DNA from: Opitutia bacterium
GTDB taxonomy: Bacteria > Verrucomicrobiota > Verrucomicrobiia > Opitutales > UBA953
DNA: 37,747 nucleotides
Direction: 5' to 3'
Assembly: GCA_947378845.1 (NCBI GenBank)
Contig: CANCLQ010000011.1
Coordinates: 1 to 37,747, forward strand
Under the pieces are notes generated by a model. The model was not told the origin of the DNA and made no database searches. It saw only the letters and a list, made by a program, of their open reading frames with translations. Positions 15,981-24,617 of this stretch are shown piece after piece (the first letter of the stretch is position 1; each line of letters begins with the position of its first letter). The position numbers and the translations under genes are program-made.

Positions 15981-17258
15981 GTGAGCGCATCGGAACAACT
16001 TTTTCAACGTGCACTGCAGATGATCCCGGGTGGGGTTAATTCGCCCGTGCGCGCTTTTCGTTCGGTCGGCGGCACTCCATTCTTTACGCAGTCGGCGAAT
16101 GGCGCCCGACTCACTACGGCCGACGGACAGGAGTTAATAGATTTTGTATTAACATGGGGTCCAGCGATTCATGGTCACAATGATCCAGACATTCGTCAGG
16201 CAATCAGGGAAGCACTGGATCGTGGCACGAGTTTTGGTACCCCCAATCCATTAGAAGTGGAGATGGCTGAGCTTATTTTGCAATGCGTGTCGGCGATTAA
16301 AAAAGTTCGCATGACCAATAGCGGCACCGAAGCAACGATGTCGGCGATTCGCTTGGCGCGTGGTTATACGGGTCGTTCTAAGATTATAAAATTCTCAGGA
16401 TGCTACCACGGTCATGTGGATTCGCTTTTAGTAAAAGCTGGCTCAGGTGCTTTAACGCAGGGCAATCCCGATTCAGCTGGCGTGACGCCTGGTACGGCGG
16501 CGGACACTTTAGTCGCTGAATACAACAACTTGCCCGCACTTGCGGAAGTCTTCGCAGCAAACGCAGGAGCGGTCGCGGGCGTCATCGTTGAGCCCTATCC
16601 TGCGAATGTCGGATTAATTTTACCTGATGAAGGATTTCTCGCTGGGTTGCGCGAGCTCTGTACCAAACATGGTGCGGTTTTAATCTTTGATGAAGTGATG
16701 ACAGGTTTCCGCTTATCACTGGCTGGCACGCAAGGCCTTCATGCCGTCGTCCCTGACTTAGTTTGTTTGGGTAAAATTATTGGTGGCGGACTTCCTGTCG
16801 GTGCGTTCGGTGGCAAAGCCGAGATTATGGACAAGCTCGCTCCGCTTGGGCCAGTGTATCAGGCGGGCACGCTTAGCGGTAATCCATTGGCGATGGCTGC
16901 TGGATTGGCAGCTGTACGAAAATTACAGAAACAAAATCCATATGGTCGTCTCGATGTCTTGGGTCGGCGCGTGCGCGATACGCTGCTTAATGCCGCTAAA
17001 GCAAAGGGCATACCTTTACTGGTTCCGCAAGTGGGCTCGATGTTCTCTCTATTCTTCAATGATAAGAAGGTCCGAAATTACGACCAAGCCGTCGCGTCCA
17101 ACGGCGATCACTACCGAAAGGTTTTTCGTTATGCCCTGGACCATGGCGTGTATTTAGCTCCTTCGCCCTATGAAACCGCTTTTCTTTCAACGGCACATGA
17201 GGGTGTAGACATCGATAAGGCGTGTACTGTGCTTGATGCGGCCGTGCGGGCTCTATAA
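15981..17258 (+). CDS. hemL: Glutamate-1-semialdehyde 2,1-aminomutase
   Basis: The 425-residue PLP enzyme converts glutamate-1-semialdehyde to 5-aminolevulinate, the substrate of HemB. I keep the GTG start at 15981, preceded by GAAGG, because it gives the conserved SEQLFQRALQMIPGGVNSPVRAFRSVGG. Other marks are NSGTEATMSAIRLARGYTGR, FSGCYHGHVDSLLVKAGSG, FDEVMTGFR and the PLP lysine in CLGKIIGGGLPVGAFGG. Length matches the family. It is followed by proC after 8 bases, so the two probably share a transcript. Confidence 0.98.
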   Translation: MSASEQLFQRALQMIPGGVNSPVRAFRSVGGTPFFTQSANGARLTTADGQELIDFVLTWGPAIHGHNDPDIRQAIREALDRGTSFGTPNPLEVEMAELILQCVSAIKKVRMTNSGTEATMSAIRLARGYTGRSKIIKFSGCYHGHVDSLLVKAGSGALTQGNPDSAGVTPGTAADTLVAEYNNLPALAEVFAANAGAVAGVIVEPYPANVGLILPDEGFLAGLRELCTKHGAVLIFDEVMTGFRLSLAGTQGLHAVVPDLVCLGKIIGGGLPVGAFGGKAEIMDKLAPLGPVYQAGTLSGNPLAMAAGLAAVRKLQKQNPYGRLDVLGRRVRDTLLNAAKAKGIPLLVPQVGSMFSLFFNDKKVRNYDQAVASNGDHYRKVFRYALDHGVYLAPSPYETAFLSTAHEGVDIDKACTVLDAAVRAL

Positions 17259-17266
17259 GAAAACTT

Positions 17267-18067
17267 ATGGCCAAATTCGCATTCATAGGAGCCGGACGCA
17301 TGGCAGGTGCTATGGTGCATGGCTTGTTGCGTTCAGGTGTCTGCAAGGCTGGTGGCATTTCAGTGCTAGGCGGTGCGGGTGTTTCTGCGGCTAAACTCGC
17401 TAAAGAAACAGGCGCAAGGCTAGCTAAAGACGCGGCGGACTTATTGAATGGTGCGGACGTCGTCGTGGTCGCATGCAAGCCACAACAATTTTTGAGTCTC
17501 GATCGAGCCTACGCTGAACTCACCAAAGGGAAGTGTATTCTTTCGGTTTTAGCTGGAACGCGTATAGCGACTCTTCAAAAACTTTTTTCCGGCGCACGTA
17601 ATATTGTTCGAGCGATGCCTAATACTCCTGGTGCGGTCGGTCAGGGAATTACCGCGCGTTGTTCACTTCAATCACTCTCTGCGACTGATCAGTCGTTGAT
17701 TGATTCAACCTTAGCAGGCTTGGGTATGATTGTGGATGTACCCGAAAATAAGTTCGATGCAGTGACTGCGGTCTCAGGCAGTGGTCCTGGTTTCTTCTTT
17801 GAGTATGTTGCCGCCTATGAAGACGCCGCGGTGGCCTTAGGTTTTACGCCCGAGCAAGCAAAGCTCTTGGTCCGTCAGACTTTTGTCGGTTCGCTGTCTT
17901 TACTTTCTGCATCGGGTGAAACGCCAGAAAACTTGCGCAATCAAGTCACGTCCCCTGGTGGCACGACGAGGGCTGGATTAGATGCTTTGGCTGCACATAA
18001 ATTCCGTGAAGTGGTAGCCGCTGCTTTAATTGCAGCGAAGAATCGATCTGAGGAATTAGGGAAATAA
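17267..18067 (+). CDS. proC: Pyrroline-5-carboxylate reductase
   Basis: The 266-residue protein carries the N-terminal NAD(P)-binding motif FIGAGRMAGAMVHGLL, the middle RAMPNTPGAVGQGITA, and the C-terminal signature AVSGSGPGFFFEYVAAYEDAAVALGF and VTSPGGTTRAGLDAL. It catalyses the last step of proline synthesis. It follows hemL closely on the same strand. It ends against the rhodanese gene on the opposite strand, with a palindromic repeat element in between. Confidence 0.97.
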   Translation: MAKFAFIGAGRMAGAMVHGLLRSGVCKAGGISVLGGAGVSAAKLAKETGARLAKDAADLLNGADVVVVACKPQQFLSLDRAYAELTKGKCILSVLAGTRIATLQKLFSGARNIVRAMPNTPGAVGQGITARCSLQSLSATDQSLIDSTLAGLGMIVDVPENKFDAVTAVSGSGPGFFFEYVAAYEDAAVALGFTPEQAKLLVRQTFVGSLSLLSASGETPENLRNQVTSPGGTTRAGLDALAAHKFREVVAAALIAAKNRSEELGK

Positions 18068-18074
18068 TTAAGAC

Positions 18075-18174
18075 AGGGGGATGCGTGGTCTGTTGGCCGA
18101 TGGCGACGGAGCGCCATCCCTAGTTATATATGTAGGTCACGACGCAGTCGTGCCCCTTGCCAACGTGTCACCTG
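18075..18174 (-). repeat. Palindromic intergenic repeat, copy A
   Basis: Read on the minus strand this element shares ordered blocks with copy B at 23741-23880: CAGGTG (18169-18174), GGCAAGGGG (18153-18161), the hairpin CACGAC-GCA-GTCGTG (18138-18152), and TAGGGATGGCGCTCCG (18107-18122). The last block is part of a hairpin with arms GATGGCG (18099-18105) and CGCCATC (18112-18118). It sits between the convergent proC and rhodanese genes. The outer limits are approximate. It looks like a REP/MITE-type intergenic element that could also end transcription from both sides. Confidence 0.72.
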
Positions 18175-18176
18175 AC

Positions 18177-18701
18177 TTACTTATTCCACGGTGCTTTAGC
18201 CAGCAGGAGGCCCATGCCGCACCAATCGGTGATGCCAGCGAACATGAGTCCTGCTCCGATAAACCCGCTGAGAAAGTAGAAGTAGGGGTGAACGAAATGG
18301 CCCAGCACTACTCCGATGAAAACGATGGCGCCGGCGCCTATGCGCACCTGACGTTCAATAGAGATTGTTTTAGATGTGCTACGATTAACGGGGATGCCAA
18401 GTTGAATGCATGAATTCGTTCCACCAGTAATTACCGTGAGTTTTAAGTTTGAAGCTTCTAACATTTCGGCCGCTTTCCGAGCACGCGTACCTGCTGCGCA
18501 AAGTAAGACTACGACCGAACTTTTGTGGTTCTGATCAATAATCTGTTTCACTGCGTCAGGGCTGACATTCTCGAGGGGTAGATTAATCGCACCTTCGACG
18601 TGCACATCGCGAAACTCAGCAGCCGAACGTACATCCAATAACAGCGCTCCTTGTTCAGCCAACTTTAGCAAGTGAGAGGCTTCTGTGATTTCGAACGACA
18701 T
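18177..18701 (-). CDS. YgaP-like membrane rhodanese (rhodanese + DUF2892)
   Basis: The 174-residue protein has a rhodanese domain (about 1-105) with the active-site cysteine in VVLLCAAGTRARKAA. It is followed by a membrane part: ISIERQVRIGAGAIVFIGVVLGHFVHPYFYFLSGFIGAGLMFAGITDWCGMGLLLAKAPWNK, two transmembrane helices of the DUF2892 type. This is the layout of E. coli YgaP, a membrane sulfurtransferase. The second cysteine in TDWCGMG is also conserved there. It starts 3 bases after the leuA stop and is likely co-transcribed, though no pathway link is apparent. Confidence 0.92.
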   Translation of the reverse strand: MSFEITEASHLLKLAEQGALLLDVRSAAEFRDVHVEGAINLPLENVSPDAVKQIIDQNHKSSVVVLLCAAGTRARKAAEMLEASNLKLTVITGGTNSCIQLGIPVNRSTSKTISIERQVRIGAGAIVFIGVVLGHFVHPYFYFLSGFIGAGLMFAGITDWCGMGLLLAKAPWNK

Positions 18702-18704
18702 AAA

Positions 18705-20378
18705 TTATTTTTGCGGCAGACGATTCACTGCGCTGACTAAGGCTTTTAATCCAGCGAGTTCAATATTCGGATCCACGCCAGCGCCCCAAACAGTTTCACC
18801 TTTTTCGGACTGCAAGGATACATACGCAGCAGCAGCAGATTCTTCGCCGGCCGACAAGGCGTGGGAGCGGTAATCACGTAATGTAAACTTAGCCCATCCT
18901 TGGCCGGCGATAGCGTGGACGAGTGCACTGATAGGGCCATTGCCTTGTCCAGTGATGGTCATGGTTTTCCCTTGGTAATTCACCTCGGCGGTGCAATGGA
19001 CAGATTCCTTGCCGTTGGGTTTTGAATCAAAACTCAATAACTCAATTGGAGATGCGACGTTAACAAAATCACGACGGAAACGTTCGTGGATTTCTTTAGG
19101 CGACAATTCGCGTCCTAGGGAGTCGGCGTACTTGCCGATGAGGTTGCCGACCTCGGGATGCATGAGCTTTGGTAAATCGAATCCGAATTCTCGATCTAAA
19201 ATATAAGCCACGCCACCTTTTCCGCTTTGAGAATTGATGCGGATGATGGCTTCGTAGGAGCGACCGATATCTTTAGGGTCGATTGTTAAATAGGGCACTT
19301 CCCAATTAGCGGCATCGCCAATTTTGTTTCGGCGGTCCATACCTTTTTTAATCGCATCCTGGTGTGAGCCAGAGAAGGCCGTGAATACTAAATCGCCTGC
19401 GTAAGGGTGACGGTCGTGCACGGTCATACGCGTACAACGCTCGTAGACTTCGCGGATTTGCGGTAAATTACGGAAATCTAAATGTGGATTCACGCCGTGT
19501 GAGAACATATTCAAGGCGACCGTCACGATATCTAAATTACCAGTGCGTTCACCGTTGCCGAAGAGGGTGCCTTCGATGCGATCCGCGCCGGCCATCAAGC
19601 CGAGTTCAGTTGCCGCGACGCCAGTGCCGCGGTCGTTGTGCGTGTGTAATGAAATGACTGCGCTCTCGCGATTCTTCAAGTGACGGCAGAACCATTCAAT
19701 TTGATCGGCGTGAGTATTGGGCGTGCCTGCTTCGACCGTTAACGGCAGGTTCAAAATAATTTTCTTATTAGCGCTGGCGCCCCAGGCAGCCGATACCGCT
19801 TCACATACTTCTAAAGCATAATCAGCTTCAGTTAAGACGAAGGTTTCAGGACTAAACTCCAATTGCCATTGGGTTTGAGGCAAGGCCTCGGTGAGCTCGC
19901 GAATGAGTTTTGTGCCGGCTACAGCCATTTCTAATACCTTCTCCTTCGATAGGCCGAAAACGATTTCGCGCTGAGCAGGATTGGTCGGTGTGTACAAGTG
20001 TACGATGGCACGCTTGGCACCATGTAATGACTCGATGGTGCGACGGATTAAATGTTCACGCGCTTGGACTAAGACCTGCACTGAAACTCCTTCAGGAATT
20101 AAGTTTTTCTCGATGAGTTCGCGAGTGAAGGCGAATTCGGTGTCGGATGCTGAGGGGAAGCCGATCTCGATTTCTTTAAAGCCGATTTGGCAGAGCAATT
20201 TAAACATCTCCAATTTCTCGGAGACGTTCATCGGGATAGCTAAGGATTGATTACCGTCGCGCAAATCGACGGAGCACCAGCGCGGTGCCTGAGTGATGGA
20301 CGCGTCGGGCCAGCGACGATCCGGCAGGCGGACGACATTGAAGGGGCGGTATTTTTGTCCAGGGTTTTGCATGGGCAA
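18705..20378 (-). CDS. leuA: 2-isopropylmalate synthase (long actinobacterial-type LeuA)
   Basis: The 557-residue enzyme condenses acetyl-CoA with 2-oxoisovalerate as the first committed step of leucine synthesis. It shows APRWCSVDLRDGNQSLAIPM with the catalytic Arg-Asp, GFKEIEIGFPSASDTEFAF, VISLHTHNDRGTGVAATELGLMAGADRIEGTLFGNGERTGN (metal His-x-His-x-Asp region), and a C-terminal LeuA allosteric domain (about 440-557). The SVDLRDGNQ form and length fit the longer LeuA type known from Actinobacteria rather than the E. coli type. Leucine feedback is expected from the C-terminal domain. Confidence 0.97.
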   Translation of the reverse strand: MPMQNPGQKYRPFNVVRLPDRRWPDASITQAPRWCSVDLRDGNQSLAIPMNVSEKLEMFKLLCQIGFKEIEIGFPSASDTEFAFTRELIEKNLIPEGVSVQVLVQAREHLIRRTIESLHGAKRAIVHLYTPTNPAQREIVFGLSKEKVLEMAVAGTKLIRELTEALPQTQWQLEFSPETFVLTEADYALEVCEAVSAAWGASANKKIILNLPLTVEAGTPNTHADQIEWFCRHLKNRESAVISLHTHNDRGTGVAATELGLMAGADRIEGTLFGNGERTGNLDIVTVALNMFSHGVNPHLDFRNLPQIREVYERCTRMTVHDRHPYAGDLVFTAFSGSHQDAIKKGMDRRNKIGDAANWEVPYLTIDPKDIGRSYEAIIRINSQSGKGGVAYILDREFGFDLPKLMHPEVGNLIGKYADSLGRELSPKEIHERFRRDFVNVASPIELLSFDSKPNGKESVHCTAEVNYQGKTMTITGQGNGPISALVHAIAGQGWAKFTLRDYRSHALSAGEESAAAAYVSLQSEKGETVWGAGVDPNIELAGLKALVSAVNRLPQK

Positions 20379-20442
20379 ATGGCTATAGGTGATAGTGGGC
20401 TGGTGGCGTTAGGCTGGCGAGTGTCGGTTTTACGTTAAAAGC

Positions 20443-20475
20443 AAAAAGCCCGCTCGGAAGGTCCGGGCGGGCTTT
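20443..20475 (-). terminator. Intrinsic terminator after the small basic protein gene
   Basis: AAAGCCCGCTCGG (20445-20457) pairs with CCGGGCGGGCTTT (20463-20475): 13 bp with one G-U wobble. On the minus strand it ends in TTTTT. It lies 22 bases beyond the stop of the small gene, separating it from leuA. Confidence 0.9.
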
Positions 20476-20497
20476 CGCAAAAGGGTGCGACCCGGAC

Positions 20498-20656
20498 TTA
20501 GGCGTCAGGTTTGGTCTTAGGAAGCTTGGTCACGCGCTTGATGTCCTTGAGGGCACCGCGCTTCTTGAGGAGCTCAACGCGCTCAAAACGTTTCAACACG
20601 TTGCGCTTGGCACCGGATGAGGAGGAACTGGATTTGAAACTGTTGTGCTGGGTCAT
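20498..20656 (-). CDS. Chlamydiae/Verrucomicrobia-type small basic protein
   Basis: I translate a 52-residue product from the ATG at 20656 to the TAA at 20498. It has an N-terminal MTQHNSFKSS, a run of six serines (residues 9-14), then GAKRNVLKRFERVELLKKRG and the C-terminal RVTKLPKTKPDA. The GAKRNVL-KRFERVELL-KKRG-LPKTKP layout matches the family of small basic proteins described for Chlamydiae, Verrucomicrobia and some Planctomycetes, thought to be linked with the ribosome or RNA but not characterised. About 15 Lys/Arg make it strongly basic. It is monocistronic with a strong terminator, which fits high expression. It is a useful lineage marker for the window. Confidence 0.93.
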   Translation of the reverse strand: MTQHNSFKSSSSSSGAKRNVLKRFERVELLKKRGALKDIKRVTKLPKTKPDA

Positions 20657-20821
20657 GACCGTGATGAAGTGGAAAGGTGGAGAAAAGGGCAGGGAGGGGC
20701 AGGTGCAAGGGAAAAAGCCAAAAAGGTGGGGGTGGGCACAATTTTGTGTTTCGGGCGGGTTTAGGGTCGAGTCACGCCTTTGAGGTTGCTGGCAGGGCGT
20801 GGTGGAGTGACATCAATACCC

Positions 20822-21943
20822 GTGCGAATCCTCGATCGCTATATCCTCAAAGAGTGGACCAAGGTCTTCGTCCTTTGTTTGGCTAGCTTCTCGGGGTTGC
20901 TGCTGATTTCGGAGGCCTACAATTGGATCCCAGATTTTATTAATTGGGGTTCATCCACTGGCAGCATTTTGGCCTATCTCGGCTGTAGCGTGGTCATTCG
21001 CGTATCGTTGATTGTGCCGATATCTTTGCTCGTCTCCACAGTCTTTGTGCTCAGCGCGATGAATCGAAATCAGGAACTGGCGGCGGCGCGAGCGGCGGGA
21101 ATTGGAATGGGACGCATCACTGCACCGCTTTGGTGGATGGCAGGTTTCTTAGCAGGAATATTAATTTTATTAAATGCGATCTGGGTGCCAGATGCATTAG
21201 AGACGCAGAGTCGCATTCTAGAGCGTGAACAATTTGCGGCGTTGCACACCAAAGGCGCTTCAGTGGTGCCAACGGCACAAGCCGATTATGTGTCGTTTCA
21301 AAATGCCAAAGCACACCGGTTTTGGTTGATGACACGCTTAGGTTTTAATGCAGGACAGGCTTTTGAAATCTCGGTGGACACTTTTGACAAACAAGGAAAG
21401 CGTTTGCGAAGCATTAAGGCCGACTTCGCTGATTTCAAAAAAGTGAATGGTCGCTACCAGTGGACATTCCGCGAGGGGCGTGATCTGAAATTTAATCCGG
21501 TGGATGGGACACTAATCGCGCAGCCGCGTTTTAAAGAGCTCAGTGTCTCTGAGTATGATGAGGATCCCGAAGTTATGTTGCTGGCCCGCCAGGATCCCGA
21601 AGTCCTTTCCTTCCGTGAGGTTTCCCGTTATGTGAATCAAGCGGGCAGCGATTCGGCAGGCAAGAATGCCGCGTATGCAATGCGTTATCACACAATTCTG
21701 GCAGCGCCTGCGATTTGTTTCGTGGTCGTAGCCGTGGCGATTCCGTTCTCGGTAATCGGCGGACGTATTAGCCCGATGGTGGGTGTCGCAAAAACTTTCG
21801 GTTTATTCCTATCCTTCTATTTTGCTTCGTCCGTTTGCAATGCATTGGGCGTTAGTGGCACTTTACCTCCAGTAATTGCAGCGTGGTTACCCACGGCGGT
21901 TACCGCCTTGTGGGCGATTCCTAAACTTCGTTCCGTAAATTAA
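20822..21943 (+). CDS. LptF/LptG family permease (YjgP/YjgQ)
   Basis: I choose the GTG at 20822, which gives MRILDRYILKEWTKVFVLCL, the usual start of the family (373 residues). Two earlier in-frame starts (TTG 20780, GTG 20807) would add unconserved residues. Three N-terminal membrane segments (LASFSGLLLISEAYNWI, VVIRVSLIVPISLLVSTVFVLSAMNRNQELAAARAAGI, ITAPLWWMAGFLAGILILLNAIW) are followed by a periplasmic beta-jellyroll (about 125-270) and three C-terminal helices. MNRNQELAAARAAGI is a family hallmark. It is one of the two permeases that pull lipopolysaccharide from the inner membrane; F or G cannot be fixed here. It overlaps the next gene by one base. Confidence 0.9.
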   Translation: MRILDRYILKEWTKVFVLCLASFSGLLLISEAYNWIPDFINWGSSTGSILAYLGCSVVIRVSLIVPISLLVSTVFVLSAMNRNQELAAARAAGIGMGRITAPLWWMAGFLAGILILLNAIWVPDALETQSRILEREQFAALHTKGASVVPTAQADYVSFQNAKAHRFWLMTRLGFNAGQAFEISVDTFDKQGKRLRSIKADFADFKKVNGRYQWTFREGRDLKFNPVDGTLIAQPRFKELSVSEYDEDPEVMLLARQDPEVLSFREVSRYVNQAGSDSAGKNAAYAMRYHTILAAPAICFVVVAVAIPFSVIGGRISPMVGVAKTFGLFLSFYFASSVCNALGVSGTLPPVIAAWLPTAVTALWAIPKLRSVN

Positions 21944-23097
21944 TGTTACGCGCACTCCGTATTCGCCCTGGTCCTCCAGCTCGTGCCTTGCTGGGCCATC
22001 CTTGGGCATTTCTCGGAGAGATTATAGTAACAGGTGAACAGCCCGAGGCAGGTGCCTGCGTTGAACTCATGGATCCAAAGGGCAGGAGTTTAGGTTCAGG
22101 ACTTTGGAATCCGAAATCGCAAATCGCTTGGCGTCGATATTCTCGTCGTTCGGTATCACTCGACGGTCCACTGCTTGAAGAGCTCATTACGGCTGCACTT
22201 AAGCGTCGCGGTGATCGACAAGTCGGTCGCCTCGTTTGGTCGGAAGCAGATAATTTACCAGGTTTGGTGGTGGATCGTTATCACGATTTACTGTCGGTGC
22301 AGGCGCTGACGTTTGGAATGGATGCGCGACTCGATCGCATCATCGAAATTCTGCAGCGCTTAGTTAACCCGCGTGAAATCGTGGTGCGTAATGATGCGTC
22401 GTCGCGTAAATTAGAAGGCTTAGAGCAGCACATCCGCACCGCATCAGGAAAAGCACTTGAGCCTTCGTGGATGGAGGTCGGTGGCGTACAATATTTAGTA
22501 GACCTCGTTGCTGGTCAGAAAACCGGCATGTACCTGGATCAGATTGATCAACACGTGAAGGTTGCGACTTTCGCAAAAGGTCGACGCGTGTTGGATACAT
22601 TTTGTAATCAAGGTGGATTTGCCCTGGCGTGCGCTAAGGCAGGTGCGAAGTCGGTTCTGGGTATCGATTCATCAGAAGAAGCTATCGTCGCAGCACGCAC
22701 CGCCGCAGAACGTAATGGGCTTAGCGCGACTTTTGAGGTCGCGAATGTTTTTGATTGGTTCACCGAGCACCGCGAAGCGACTTTTGATCTAATTATTTTG
22801 GACCCGCCGCCATTCGCCCGAAATAAGGATGCGGTGGAGGGCGCGTTGCGCGGCTACAAGGAGCTGAATCTTCGTGCCATGCGTCTACTTGCGCCAGGTG
22901 GAATCTTGGCGACCTATTCATGCTCTCACCGTGTTTCGGAGGAGATGTATTTGGATTTAATCGAAGCCGCTGCATCCGATGCTCGGCGCGAAGGCCTAGT
23001 TTTAGAGCGAACCTCTCAGCCTGCAGATCATCCAGTGATGCTTAACTTTCCAGAGAGCCGTTATCTGAAAGGCTATATTCTTGAGATTCGGGCTTAA
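21943..23097 (+). CDS. RlmI-like 23S rRNA (cytosine-5) methyltransferase
   Basis: The 384-residue protein has an N-terminal PUA domain (RALLGHPWAFLGEI), a central EEHEA-type part with DNLPGLVVDRYHDLLSVQ, and a C-terminal Rossmann methyltransferase: VLDTFCNQGGFALACAKAGAKSVLGIDSSEEAI for SAM, ILDPPPFARNK, and GGILATYSCSHRVSEEMY with the catalytic cysteine. This is the layout of RlmI, which makes m5C1962 in 23S rRNA. The target position is inferred from the family. Its ATG overlaps the upstream permease stop (TAATG). Confidence 0.92.
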   Translation: MLRALRIRPGPPARALLGHPWAFLGEIIVTGEQPEAGACVELMDPKGRSLGSGLWNPKSQIAWRRYSRRSVSLDGPLLEELITAALKRRGDRQVGRLVWSEADNLPGLVVDRYHDLLSVQALTFGMDARLDRIIEILQRLVNPREIVVRNDASSRKLEGLEQHIRTASGKALEPSWMEVGGVQYLVDLVAGQKTGMYLDQIDQHVKVATFAKGRRVLDTFCNQGGFALACAKAGAKSVLGIDSSEEAIVAARTAAERNGLSATFEVANVFDWFTEHREATFDLIILDPPPFARNKDAVEGALRGYKELNLRAMRLLAPGGILATYSCSHRVSEEMYLDLIEAAASDARREGLVLERTSQPADHPVMLNFPESRYLKGYILEIRA

Positions 23098-23127
23098 CTC
23101 TTAACCCTAGCTGACTTTACTCCGCAC

Positions 23128-23727
23128 ATGATTGTTTCACTTCGAGGTAAATTAATTGAAGCGGGTGTACTGCGAGTGGTGATTGAGTCTGCTGGCGTTG
23201 GTTACGAAGTGAACGTTCCAGTTACGACCGCCGAGCGTCTGCCTGCCTGCGGTGCCGAAGTTTTTTTACTCATACACCATGTGTTCCGTGAAGATGGACA
23301 AGCTCTCTATGGTTTTGCTGTCTCGGAAGAGCGGGATTTCTTCCGACTGCTTGTCGAAAAAGTTTCCGGCGTTGGACCAAAGTTGGCCTTAAATATTTTA
23401 AGCCGCATGTCTTTGCCGATTTTGCGCGAAGCCATTACACGCGGAGATGTCGCCTTATTGGCTCAATGCCCTGGCATTGGCAAAAAGACTGCGGAACGCT
23501 TGGTGATGGAGTTGCGTGATAAGGTTAGTCTGGATGGCACAGCTTCATCGGTCAGCCCATTGACTTCAGCCGCTCTCACACCCACACCTGCAACCGATGC
23601 GATTGCCGCGATGATTGCACTTGGTAATAAAGCAGTGGACGCAGAGAAATCAGTGCGTGCCGCGATTGCGAAACTCGGCCCCGGTGCGACTGCCGATCAA
23701 TTAGTTAAAGCAGCGTTGGGACGATAA
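23128..23727 (+). CDS. ruvA: Holliday junction branch migration subunit RuvA
   Basis: The 199-residue protein matches RuvA: the OB-fold start MIVSLRGKLIEAGVLRVVIESAGVGYEVNVPV, VFREDGQALYGFAVSEERDFFRLLVEKVSGVGPKLALNILS with the first helix-hairpin-helix, and CPGIGKKTAERLVMELRDK with the second. Domain III (about 150-199) is the short helical bundle that contacts RuvB. It binds four-way junctions with RuvB and RuvC; neither is adjacent. Confidence 0.97.
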   Translation: MIVSLRGKLIEAGVLRVVIESAGVGYEVNVPVTTAERLPACGAEVFLLIHHVFREDGQALYGFAVSEERDFFRLLVEKVSGVGPKLALNILSRMSLPILREAITRGDVALLAQCPGIGKKTAERLVMELRDKVSLDGTASSVSPLTSAALTPTPATDAIAAMIALGNKAVDAEKSVRAAIAKLGPGATADQLVKAALGR

Positions 23728-23740
23728 ATAAATTTAGTGC

Positions 23741-23880
23741 CAGGTGGGCAAGGGGTTGGGTGGGGGCGCGACTGCGTCGCGCCCATTTCAATTCGCACCT
23801 GCATCGGGTAGGGATGGCGCTCCGCGCCGTCCGCCGATTCCCCGTGCCCACGTATCGCCTTGCCCCTGAACTATCACTTC
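23741..23880 (+). repeat. Palindromic intergenic repeat, copy B
   Basis: It shares ordered blocks with the inverted copy A (18075-18174): CAGGTG (23741-23746), GGCAAGGGG (23747-23755), a hairpin with perfect 9-bp arms GGGCGCGAC and GTCGCGCCC around TGC (23764-23784), and TAGGGATGGCGCTCCG (23809-23824). The last is part of the hairpin GGATGGCGC / GCGCCGTCC (23812-23832, one G-T pair). It also shows GTGGGCA near the left and TGCCCAC near the right. It lies between convergent ruvA and dapB and overlaps the dapB stop only at its uncertain right border. Confidence 0.75.
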
Positions 23881-24617
23881 AGTCCTAACACGTCATTCAT
23901 GCCGTAAATGCCGGCGGACTTGCCTTTGGCCCATCGAGCAGCACGCAGTGCGCCACGTGCAAAAATTTCACGGTTTGCCGCCTTGTGAGTGAGTTCAAGT
24001 CGCTCGCCTTCGGCGGCGAAAAGGACGGTGTGATCGCCGACAACGTCGCCGCCACGCAGAACGTGTACGCCGATTTCACCGAGTGGACGTTCGCCCGTGA
24101 TGCCGCTACGACCGTGCTTCAGCGCATCAGTTGCGAGCTTACGTTCTTCCATTAAGATTTTTAACAATGTATCGGCGGTGCCACTGGGTGCATCCTTCTT
24201 GTGGCGGTGATGCATTTCAGTGACTTCGATGTCCCAGCGTCCAGCTTGGTTAAGTGCGCGAGTGGCCTGACGAACCAAGGCATTGAGTAAGGTTACGCCG
24301 ACAGAATAATTTCCAGCCCAGACGACGGGAATGCCTTTAATCGCATCAGCGATTGCATTCTTTTCTTCAGGTGTGTGGCCGGTAGTCCCAATCACCAGTG
24401 GCTTCTTATTTTGCGCGCAGAGTTGTGCAATACCGAGGGTAGCATTGTGCGATGAGAAATCGATGACGACATCTACGTCGTTAATTAACTTCGATGCATT
24501 ATCGCCTTGGTCGACGGTGCCAGCGATGACAGCGCCTTCATCGTTGGCGACATGGATTATGGCTTGGCCCATCCGGCCTTTGGCGCCGTTAAGCAGAATG
24601 CGGATTGGTTGGCTCAT
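23874..24617 (-). CDS. dapB: 4-hydroxy-tetrahydrodipicolinate reductase
   Basis: The 247-residue protein shows the N-terminal nucleotide-binding IRILLNGAKGRMGQAI, VVIDFSSHNATLGIAQLC, VIGTTGHTPEEK, and the active-site signature EMHHRHKKDAPSGTADTLL. It reduces the DapA product with NAD(P)H in diaminopimelate/lysine synthesis. Its ATG overlaps the dapA stop by four bases (ATGA), so it is translated together with dapA. Confidence 0.98.
   Translation of the reverse strand: MSQPIRILLNGAKGRMGQAIIHVANDEGAVIAGTVDQGDNASKLINDVDVVIDFSSHNATLGIAQLCAQNKKPLVIGTTGHTPEEKNAIADAIKGIPVVWAGNYSVGVTLLNALVRQATRALNQAGRWDIEVTEMHHRHKKDAPSGTADTLLKILMEERKLATDALKHGRSGITGERPLGEIGVHVLRGGDVVGDHTVLFAAEGERLELTHKAANREIFARGALRAARWAKGKSAGIYGMNDVLGLK

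Noticed and set aside
20657..20821. Purine-rich stretch between the small basic protein gene and the permease gene
   Set aside because: It holds GA/GGGTGGGG runs and a 5-2-5 palindrome CACAA-TT-TTGTG, but it is simply the space between divergent genes and no specific element can be supported.
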